This document shows, piece by piece, positions 1 to 5,267 of a stretch of 8,823 nt of DNA. Positions within the stretch are counted from its first letter, which is position 1; the number at the start of each line of letters is the position of its first letter. Under the pieces are notes generated by a model. It did not search any database, had not been told where the DNA came from, and saw only the letters and a program-made list of their open reading frames with translations. The DNA is from Microbacterium sp. (GTDB lineage: Bacteria > Actinomycetota > Actinomycetes > Actinomycetales > Microbacteriaceae): positions 1 to 8,823 of the forward strand of contig JAITUD010000288.1 of assembly GCA_031286555.1 (NCBI GenBank). Reading direction: 5' to 3'. Position numbers and translations under genes: made by a program.

Positions 1-758
1 TCATCGTCGCCATGGAGGCGGCGGTGAACTTCACCGTGCCGACCTACATCCAGGTCGTGCAGGGACGCACACCGTTCGACACCTCGCTGGCGATGATGCC
101 GTTCAACCTCACCGTGTTCGTCACCGCGACGCTCATCGTCCGGTTCTACAAGAGGTACGCCCCGCGTACGATCGCCCTGTTCTCGTTCGGGCTTACCACG
201 ATCGCTCTGGTGTGGCTGTCGTTCGTCGTGACGAACAACTGGGAGACGCTGCCGACGATCCTCGGACTGATCGTGTTCGGCATCGGCCAGGGCGCGCTGG
301 TCACGCTGGTGTTCAACGTGCTGGTCACCGCGGCGCCGAAGGAGCTGGCGGGCGACGTCGGGTCGATCCGCGGCACGACCCAGAATCTGGCCTCTGCCGT
401 CGGCACCGCCGTCATGGGCGCCGTGCTCGTGACCACTCTGAGCTTCGGCATCGGCAGTGCCGTCGCCGAGCATCCGGAACTGCCTCCGGAGCTCGTCGCG
501 CAGGTGCCCCTGGACAATGTGAACTTCGTCAGCAACGACGATCTGCGCGCCGTGCTGGAGCGCACCGACGCCGACGAGGCGCAGGTCGAGGCGGCGGTCG
601 TCCTGAACGAGGAGCAGCGCCTGCGCACTCTGCGGTTCGGGTTCCTGATCCTCGCCGGCATCAGCCTGCTCGCCGCGATCCCCGCATCCCGTCTGCCGAG
701 GTACCGGCCGGGGGAGATCCCTGCGCCGGACGAGCGCGACGAGCCGAAGGACGCCTGA
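1..758 (+). CDS. MFS multidrug efflux transporter, DHA2 (EmrB/QacA-like) family, C-terminal part
   Basis: This is the C-terminal part of a 14-helix proton-coupled drug exporter. The reading frame is open from base 3 to the window edge, so the ATG at 12 is an internal Met and the true start lies upstream. About 250 residues are visible. Several hydrophobic helices are followed by the Gly/Ala-rich stretch GIGQGALVTLVFNVL and the conserved segment GDVGSIRGTTQNLASAVG, which is typical of the last third of DHA2 proteins. An acidic extracytoplasmic loop of about 60 residues then precedes the final helix, and the tail is charged and cytoplasmic. The presence of this large loop before the last helix is usual for actinobacterial DHA2 pumps. 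The substrate cannot be told. The gene ends 5 bp from the stop of the convergent MscS gene. The family call is secure; the drug-export role is inferred from the family. Confidence 0.88.
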   Translation, partial: IVAMEAAVNFTVPTYIQVVQGRTPFDTSLAMMPFNLTVFVTATLIVRFYKRYAPRTIALFSFGLTTIALVWLSFVVTNNWETLPTILGLIVFGIGQGALVTLVFNVLVTAAPKELAGDVGSIRGTTQNLASAVGTAVMGAVLVTTLSFGIGSAVAEHPELPPELVAQVPLDNVNFVSNDDLRAVLERTDADEAQVEAAVVLNEEQRLRTLRFGFLILAGISLLAAIPASRLPRYRPGEIPAPDERDEPKDA

Positions 759-763
759 GGCCG

Positions 764-1591
764 TCAGACCGAGTCGGGCGGGGTGAGCGGTGCAGGTGCG
801 CCCGCGCTGCTCACCGTCGCCTCGCGCTTCTCGGCATGGAACGCGTCGCTGAGCGCGCGGACCACCTCGGACGTCGCGGACAGGCCGTCGGCCGGCGGAT
901 GCCAGAACCGCACGGTCGCGATCACACGTTCGGGGGAGACCGCCTGAACGGTCGCGGCAGGATCCGAGATCGACGGGGATGCGGTGCCGGCCACTCCGGT
1001 GAGCCGTGACAGCAGCGCGTCGACGGTGTCATCCTCGCGCCGCTCGAGCCGCACCTGCACCTGACTGCGCAGCCTGCCGTGCGAGGAGAGGTTGACCACC
1101 GAATCGGAGAGCAGCTTGGCGTTCGGCACGTGCACGGTGGCACCGTCCGAGCTCACCAGGATCACTGCGCGGGCGTTGAGCTCAGTGACTGTGCCGGTGA
1201 TCGCACCGTCCGGGGTGTCCACCTGCACGATGTCCCCGACCTGCACGGTGCGGCGGGACTGGATCATGACACTGGACGCGAAGTTGTCCGCAGTGCCGCG
1301 CAGCACCAGCACCACCACGACGCCGACCAGGATGACGACCGCGAGCAGCGGCTGGATGTTCGCGCCGAGGATCGCGAGCGCCAGCCCGATCCCGAAGGCG
1401 ATCACGAGGTACTCGACGCCACGCGCCACGGGCTGCACGTACGCCTCGGGAACGTTGGGCACCCTGCTCAGCAGTGCCGCCATGCCCTTCCGCGCGAAGT
1501 GGGCGGCGATCCAGCCGAGGATGCCGACGATCACGGCGACCACGAGCTGCCACCACTGGACGCCGGCGAACTGTGCGGAGATGTCGGGCAT
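764..1591 (-). CDS. Mechanosensitive ion channel, MscS family
   Basis: Encodes a 275-residue inner-membrane channel of the small-conductance mechanosensitive type, which releases solutes on hypo-osmotic shock. Three membrane helices are visible, at about residues 14-33, 59-77 and 79-97. They are followed by the MscS signature region: RGTADNFASS at 98-107, VGD at 118-120, the beta domain, and VPN at 155-157. The C-terminal alpha/beta part is shorter than in E. coli MscS and ends in a Pro/Ala-rich tail. The third helix, which lines the pore in MscS, is unusually Val/Leu-rich and has few of the Gly/Ala packing positions known from E. coli. A strong ribosome-binding site (AGGAAGG, 4 nt from the ATG) fixes the start. 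It is the last gene of a minus-strand cluster, 23 bp after the GAP-family gene. Family certain; gating behaviour unknown. Confidence 0.9.
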   Translation of the reverse strand: MPDISAQFAGVQWWQLVVAVIVGILGWIAAHFARKGMAALLSRVPNVPEAYVQPVARGVEYLVIAFGIGLALAILGANIQPLLAVVILVGVVVVLVLRGTADNFASSVMIQSRRTVQVGDIVQVDTPDGAITGTVTELNARAVILVSSDGATVHVPNAKLLSDSVVNLSSHGRLRSQVQVRLERREDDTVDALLSRLTGVAGTASPSISDPAATVQAVSPERVIATVRFWHPPADGLSATSEVVRALSDAFHAEKREATVSSAGAPAPLTPPDSV

Positions 1592-1614
1592 GGTTCCTTC
1601 CTACCGGATCGCGA

Positions 1615-2331
1615 TCAGAACAGCGCGGTGACGGCCTTCTGCAGCTGCAGCACGCCGATGATCAGCAGCAGCGCCGCGTTGAGCACGTGCGTGTGGCTGG
1701 AGATCCAGGTGCGCACCGCATCGAGGGTGGGCTGAGCCCTGGTGCCGGCGATGAGCAGCCAGAACACCGGGATGGCGATCGGGAGGGTGCCGATCACGAC
1801 GAATCCGATCGTGACGGCCACGGTCTCCGCGGCGGAGATGTACGCGAGTGCGATGTCGAGCGCCGCGATGATGGCGCAAGAGGCGTCGACGGGATTGACC
1901 ACGAACAGGCCGACCCCGAGGAAGAAGCTGCGCACCGGCTTGAAGGTCGAGACCGACTGCAGCCAGCCCGGCAGGGTGGCGGCCTTGGCGACATCCTTCG
2001 GAGAGGACGCCGCAGCCATCCTGCGGATGCGGTCCGCGCCCTTCCGGTACACCCAGACCGCACCGAGCACGAAGACCACCCCGAGCAGCAGTCGCAGCAG
2101 TCCGACCCACAGCGGGGATTCGCCGTCCGGCTTCTGCACGTCGAGCGTGCGGAAGATCCAGCCGAACAGCAGGAGCAGCCCGACCATGCCGACGATCCAG
2201 CCGAGCAGGTAGGCGACGCCGTTCCGGCGGGCCTGCTTCGACAGGAGCACGGCGACGAGCGCCATGATCGCGAGCGGACTGAGGACGACCCCCAGGGCGG
2301 TCGGGATGAGCTGGACGATCAACTGGCCCAT
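1615..2331 (-). CDS. GAP/Sap-family membrane protein (sulfolipid-1-addressing protein-like)
   Basis: Encodes a 238-residue polytopic membrane protein with about six hydrophobic segments. Examples are residues 5-30, 39-58, a segment near 75-95, two in the middle region after 125, and one at the C-terminus after 212. A basic cytoplasmic loop lies around residues 100-120. The N-terminal pattern SPLAIMALVAVLLS followed by ARRNGVAYLLGW matches the GAP family (Pfam Sap). Mycobacterial members of that family are needed to move glycopeptidolipid or sulfolipid to the cell surface. The fold resembles LysE-type exporters. Mycobacterial lipids are not expected in this organism, so the cargo is unknown. 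The ATG at 2329-2331 follows a GGGAG about 12 nt upstream, a rather long spacing. It lies 39 bp after the SHOCT gene and 23 bp before mscS, so co-transcription is likely. Confidence 0.78.
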   Translation of the reverse strand: MGQLIVQLIPTALGVVLSPLAIMALVAVLLSKQARRNGVAYLLGWIVGMVGLLLLFGWIFRTLDVQKPDGESPLWVGLLRLLLGVVFVLGAVWVYRKGADRIRRMAAASSPKDVAKAATLPGWLQSVSTFKPVRSFFLGVGLFVVNPVDASCAIIAALDIALAYISAAETVAVTIGFVVIGTLPIAIPVFWLLIAGTRAQPTLDAVRTWISSHTHVLNAALLLIIGVLQLQKAVTALF

Positions 2332-2370
2332 GGCTGCACCGCTCTCCCGTCCCGGGGGACGTCATCGATC

Positions 2371-2733
2371 TCAGGCGAGGAGCTTCGCCTTCGCGGCTTC
2401 GAACTCCGCGTCGCTGAGCAGACCCTGCTGCTTGAGCGCGCCGAGCTGCTGCAGCTCGGCGACGACATCGGTCCCACCAGCCGGGGCGGACGGGGCTGCG
2501 GGCGCTGCCGGGACCGGGGCGGCGTACTGCGCGGCCGCGGCCTGTGCCGCGGCATCCACCTGCGCCTGCTGCTGCGCGGCCTCGTACTGCTGCTGCTCGT
2601 ACTGCGCCTGCGCCTTGCGCTCACGGCTGTTCGCCATGGCGCCGGTGACGGCGCCGGCGGTGCCGGCCACGACGGCGGTGCGGGCGGCGAGGCCGACCAG
2701 GCCGGGGCGTCCGATTCTGCGGAACATCGGCAT
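2371..2733 (-). CDS. Small SHOCT-domain protein with hydrophobic N-terminus
   Basis: Encodes a 120-residue protein. Residues 10-34 form a Gly/Ala-rich hydrophobic stretch, possibly membrane-inserted. A Gln/Ala/Tyr-rich low-complexity or coiled segment follows at about 36-72, then a Pro/Ala linker, then a C-terminal SHOCT motif from about residue 90 (ELQQLGALKQQGLLSDAEF, ending AKAKLLA). SHOCT (short C-terminal) domains are thought to mediate oligomerisation or attachment and do not define a catalytic function. The start has a clear ribosome-binding site, AAGGAG with 6 nt spacing. The ATG lies 1 bp after the stop of the DUF6325-like gene, which points to translational coupling. The same C-terminal motif occurs in the first gene of this cluster (3249-3623). 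The precise role is unknown. Confidence 0.85.
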   Translation of the reverse strand: MPMFRRIGRPGLVGLAARTAVVAGTAGAVTGAMANSRERKAQAQYEQQQYEAAQQQAQVDAAAQAAAAQYAAPVPAAPAAPSAPAGGTDVVAELQQLGALKQQGLLSDAEFEAAKAKLLA

Positions 2734-2734
2734 G

Positions 2735-3169
2735 TCAGGCTCCTTCGTTCTCGAGGTGGTCGATGAGGGCGTTCACGACCGGGGCGGGGATGCGCTCGTG
2801 CTGCAGCACGACGGCACCGGATGCTGCGAACCGGCTGGCGAGCTCGCGCTGGTACGTCAGCTCGACGGCGATCAGTGCGGCGGAGCCGCCAGGCGGAACC
2901 AGCTCGGCGAACGCGGCGATGTCCTCCTCGCCGGTGATGCCGGATGCTGCCAGGGCGATGTCGCCGAGGTCCAGGCCGTCCGGGTCGTCCTCGACCTCGA
3001 CGACGGTCACCTCTCCGGTGTCCGACTTCGAGATCAGCAGGAGGTCGACCAGGCGCACGTAGCCCGTGTTCAGCATGTCGACGAGGGCCTCGACGACCGG
3101 GGCCCCTGGCCGCTCGCCTTCGAATCCGACGAGCGTGTACTCGACCGGTCCGTATCGGAATTCAGTCAC
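2735..3169 (-). CDS. DUF6325-like conserved protein
   Basis: Encodes a 144-residue acidic soluble protein beginning VTEFRYGPVEYTLVGFEG. I recognise it as like the actinobacterial DUF6325 family; no function is known. The sequence has a DLLLISKS beta strand, an Asp/Glu-rich turn, and a C-terminal half rich in Ala/Leu helices (IPAPVVNALIDHLENEGA). The frame can be extended to an ATG at 3229, but that extension reads through a hairpin and gives a Cys/Arg/Pro-rich segment unlike the family. The GTG at 3167-3169 is preferred because AAAGGAAG lies 6 nt upstream and because the family usually begins near this point. It is translationally linked to the SHOCT gene (stop and ATG 1 bp apart). Residue patterns suggest a ferredoxin-like alpha/beta fold with an internal repeat, which is inference only. 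Confidence 0.82.
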   Translation of the reverse strand: MTEFRYGPVEYTLVGFEGERPGAPVVEALVDMLNTGYVRLVDLLLISKSDTGEVTVVEVEDDPDGLDLGDIALAASGITGEEDIAAFAELVPPGGSAALIAVELTYQRELASRFAASGAVVLQHERIPAPVVNALIDHLENEGA

Positions 3170-3190
3170 GCGTTCTTCCTTTCGACAGAA

Positions 3191-3219
3191 GGGGGTGCCG
3201 GACGATGTCCGACACCCCC
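3191..3219 (-). terminator. Intercistronic hairpin (partial terminator or processing stem)
   Basis: A 13-bp stem with a 3-nt loop (arms 3207-3219 and 3191-3203) lies 29 bp after the stop of the PLDc_N/SHOCT gene and upstream of the DUF6325 ribosome-binding site. In the minus-strand RNA all 13 positions pair, one of them as a U-G wobble. In the plus-strand RNA the same position is a C-A mismatch, so the stem is best formed by the transcript of this operon. It is followed by TTCTGTC rather than a long U run. It could be a leaky terminator, or an mRNA-stabilising stem protecting the upstream gene's message. Confidence 0.6.
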
Positions 3220-3248
3220 TCGGATGCACTGCTATCGGAGGATGCCGA

Positions 3249-3623
3249 TCAGGCGAGGGCCTTGGCCTTCAGCTTCTCGTACTCCTCGGTGGTGATGGTG
3301 CCCGCGGCGAGCAGCTTCGCGGCGTCCGCGATCTCGTCCGAGGCGCTCTTGCCGGCGGCGTTGCGGATGTACGCGTCGGTGGCGTCCTTCGCCTGCTGCG
3401 CCTGCTCGGCGCTGCGCTCCGCCATGCCCTGGCCGCGTGCGATCAGGTAGACCAGCGCGGTGAGGAACGGCACGAAGATCAGGAAGATGATCCAGACCGC
3501 CTTCAGCCAGCCGTTGAGCTTACGGTCGCGGAAGATGTCCCCGATGATCGAGAACAGCACCATGAGGTAGGCGATGAAGAAGAACGCCCAGATCATGTAC
3601 CAGAAGAAGTCCCAGAAACCCAT
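3249..3623 (-). CDS. Membrane protein with PLDc_N-like two-helix domain and C-terminal SHOCT motif
   Basis: Encodes a 124-residue protein. Two membrane helices lie at about residues 8-28 and 42-62, joined by a short charged loop (GDIFRDRKLNGW). This is the arrangement of the PLDc_N domain, a phospholipase-D-nuclease N-terminal membrane anchor often found alone. A polar Ala/Gln linker leads to a SHOCT motif at about 96-124 (DEIADAAKLLAAGTITTEEY, ending KLKAKALA). No catalytic domain is present. The ATG has AGGGAG with 8 nt spacing. It is the first gene of the minus-strand cluster. Similar short SHOCT membrane proteins are common in actinobacterial envelope or stress gene groups, but no specific role is established. 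It shares its C-terminal motif with the small SHOCT protein two genes downstream. Confidence 0.87.
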   Translation of the reverse strand: MGFWDFFWYMIWAFFFIAYLMVLFSIIGDIFRDRKLNGWLKAVWIIFLIFVPFLTALVYLIARGQGMAERSAEQAQQAKDATDAYIRNAAGKSASDEIADAAKLLAAGTITTEEYEKLKAKALA

Positions 3624-3657
3624 TGTTGTATCTCCCTGTTTTGAGGTCTTGGTGATG

Positions 3658-3685
3658 ACGTTAGCGTGCTGCGGCCCCTCGACAC
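3658..3685 (-). promoter_or_regulatory. Possible promoter of the SHOCT/DUF6325/GAP/MscS cluster
   Basis: On the minus strand a -10-like TAACGT (3663 to 3658) lies 34 nt before the ATG at 3623. A weak -35-like GTGTCG (3685 to 3680) is 16 bp further upstream. The -10 fits the actinobacterial TAnnnT pattern; the -35 matches the sigma-70 consensus at only three positions. Position and orientation are right, but the call rests on weak hexamers. Confidence 0.3.
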
Positions 3686-3734
3686 GAGCGATTCATTCGA
3701 TTCGGGTGACGGGCCCGGCCCGCCGTGTGACGCT

Positions 3735-3740
3735 TACTCT
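3735..3740 (+). promoter_or_regulatory. Leaderless-type -10 element (TACTCT) for the small ORF
   Basis: TACTCT matches TAnnnT and ends 6 nt before the ATG at 3747. This is the spacing that places transcription start on the A of the ATG, as in the many leaderless mRNAs of actinobacteria. No Shine-Dalgarno sequence precedes this ATG and no good -35 is visible. Confidence 0.45.
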
Positions 3741-3746
3741 GGAATC

Positions 3747-3905
3747 ATGGAGATGAAGGACGAGCGGAGCGACGCGGATCGCGCGGCGGATGCCGAGGAG
3801 GCACTCCGCGAGGCCGATGCCGCCGTCGCCGCCGCGAAGGCGGAGGCGGAGCGCTGGGGAGGCACCGACAAGCGTCCTGCTGAGCCCCGCGACCGGCACT
3901 GGTGA
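3747..3905 (+). CDS. Small charged helical protein, 52 residues, unknown function
   Basis: Encodes a 52-residue, highly charged Ala/Glu/Asp/Arg-rich protein beginning MEMKDERSDADRAADAEEAL. Residues 10-38 should form one long amphipathic helix. The tail GGTDKRPAEPRDRHW is basic and ends in Trp. I do not recognise a family. Support for a real gene comes from its surroundings. A leaderless-type -10 lies 6 nt before the ATG, and a strong hairpin terminator begins 6 nt after the stop. It is divergent from the SHOCT cluster, and the reading frame keeps GC at third positions. A second in-frame ATG two codons later is an alternative start. The frame could be extended to 3666, but that would pass through the promoter. 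It could be a small cytoplasmic regulator or structural protein; nothing in the sequence decides this. Confidence 0.6.
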   Translation: MEMKDERSDADRAADAEEALREADAAVAAAKAEAERWGGTDKRPAEPRDRHW

Positions 3906-3911
3906 GCGGTC

Positions 3912-3944
3912 ACGGATGATGGCGCGGCGCAGCGCATCATCCGT
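3912..3944 (+). terminator. Hairpin terminator after the small ORF
   Basis: Arms at 3912-3925 and 3932-3944 form a 13-bp stem (ACGGATGATG.CGC with one bulged G) around a 6-nt loop. The stem starts 6 nt after the TGA at 3903-3905. Only TT follows the stem, so this is a terminator with almost no U tract, a form often seen in high-GC actinobacteria. Confidence 0.65.
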
Positions 3945-4031
3945 TCGGCTACGGCGGACTGACCGGCCGGGCGATGCCGGGGCGGCGGCGCGACGGAAGA
4001 CTTGAAGTCCCGTCCCCGTCTGGAGTCCGTC

Positions 4032-5261
4032 ATGCACCGCACCCCGCGCCGAGTCCTCGCCGTCACCGGCCTTGCCATCGTCGCGGCATCCGTTCTCGCC
4101 GCCTGCTCGCCGGCGGCCGCGCCGAAGCCGTCGCCCTCGTCGGCGGCGCCCGCTCCGAACGCGCAGGATCGGCTGGACGCCCGGCTGCGCGACGCCGCCT
4201 GGCAGGACGACATCGCCGCGGCGACCGAACTCATCGCGCAGGGCGCCGACGTGAACGCGAAGGACGACACCGCGCAGTCGGCGTACCTGGTCGCGACCAG
4301 TGAGGGGCATCTCGAGCTGCTGCGTCTCGCGCTCGCGCACGGTGCGGAGGTCGACGACAAGGACAGCTGGAACGGCACCGGACTGATCCGGGCAGCCGAG
4401 CGGGGCCACGGCTACATCGTGGGGCAGCTGCTGCAGACGGGCATCGATCGCGATCACGTGAACCGGATCGGATATCAGGCCATTCACGAGGCCGTCATCT
4501 TCGGGCAGGACAGCGAGACCTACCACCTGACCGTCCGCGCCCTCATCGCGGGAGGGGCGGAGTTCGACCGGCGCTCCGGCAACGAGGGCAGCACTCCGCT
4601 GCAGATGGCCGAGCAGCGCGGATTCGACGGAACGCGGTCGATCCTCGAGGCGGCTCGTGACGGCGGGATTCCTTCGAACCCGGATGTCGCTCTGCTGGCC
4701 GCCGCGGACGCCGGAGACGCGGATGCCGCGATGCTGGCCATCCGCGCCGGCGCCGACCTCGAGACGCGCGACGCCGAACTGCAGCGCACGCCGCTGATGC
4801 ACGCCGTCATGGCCGATCGCGTCGAGGTCGCCCAGCTGCTCGTCGCGCTCGGCGCCGACCCCGACGCGTACGACTACCGCAGGGACACGCCATGGGTGAT
4901 GACCGGCGTGACGGGCAGCGTGCCGATGCTGGACGCGCTGCTGCCGGGGCAGCCTGATCTCACGATCCCGAACCGCCGCGGCGGAACGCCCGCGAATCCC
5001 GCCGCCGAGCGCGGTCACGCCGACTACATCGACCGGATCGTGCAGCTGGACATCGACCTGAACCACGTGAACACCAACGGGTGGACGGCAGTCCAGGAAG
5101 CCGTCGTGTTCGGTGGCGGTGGGAACAACGCGCAGCGGATCGTGAAGGCCCTGATCGCCGCGGGCGCCGATCCCGACATCAAGGACGCCAAGGGGCGGAC
5201 AGCCCTGGACAACGCCCGCAGGCTCGGGTTCGGGGAGCTCGTCGCGATCCTCGGAGGGTGA
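4032..5261 (+). CDS. Ankyrin-repeat lipoprotein
   Basis: Encodes a 409-residue secreted, lipid-anchored protein. The N-terminus is a lipoprotein signal peptide: basic MHRTPRR, a hydrophobic core, and lipobox LAAC with Cys25 as the modified residue. A Pro/Ser/Ala linker of about 25 residues follows, then about eleven ankyrin repeats (for example GADVNAKD, GADLETRD, GADPDIKD) that fill the rest of the protein. Ankyrin repeats bind proteins; no enzyme domain is present. The repeats fall into two homologous blocks of five and six, each containing an AAERGH repeat followed by a longer repeat with HEAVIFG or QEAVVFG. The ATG at 4032 has GGAG with 6 nt spacing. A TTG ten codons upstream is in frame but has no such site. 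The stop is 6 bp from that of convergent leuA. The partner is unknown; it acts outside the membrane. Confidence 0.9.
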   Translation: MHRTPRRVLAVTGLAIVAASVLAACSPAAAPKPSPSSAAPAPNAQDRLDARLRDAAWQDDIAAATELIAQGADVNAKDDTAQSAYLVATSEGHLELLRLALAHGAEVDDKDSWNGTGLIRAAERGHGYIVGQLLQTGIDRDHVNRIGYQAIHEAVIFGQDSETYHLTVRALIAGGAEFDRRSGNEGSTPLQMAEQRGFDGTRSILEAARDGGIPSNPDVALLAAADAGDADAAMLAIRAGADLETRDAELQRTPLMHAVMADRVEVAQLLVALGADPDAYDYRRDTPWVMTGVTGSVPMLDALLPGQPDLTIPNRRGGTPANPAAERGHADYIDRIVQLDIDLNHVNTNGWTAVQEAVVFGGGGNNAQRIVKALIAAGADPDIKDAKGRTALDNARRLGFGELVAILGG

Positions 5262-5267
5262 TCACGA

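Noticed and set aside
1474..2766. 430-codon open frame on the plus strand
   Set aside because: It lies antisense to the GAP, SHOCT and mscS genes. Its product is Arg/Asp/Gly-rich low-complexity sequence of the kind produced by the complementary strand of high-GC genes, and it matches no family.
3170..3229. Longer start of the DUF6325-like gene at 3229
   Set aside because: It reads through the 3191-3219 hairpin and gives a Cys/Arg/Pro segment. The GTG at 3169 has AAAGGAAG 6 nt upstream.
4002..4031. TTG start ten codons upstream of the ankyrin lipoprotein ATG
   Set aside because: No Shine-Dalgarno is visible, and the extra residues would lengthen the signal-peptide n-region without benefit. 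The ATG at 4032 has GGAG at proper spacing.
3693..5066. 457-codon open frame on the minus strand
   Set aside because: It is antisense to the ankyrin lipoprotein and the small ORF. The plus-strand protein has a signal peptide, a lipobox and clear repeats, while the antisense product has none.
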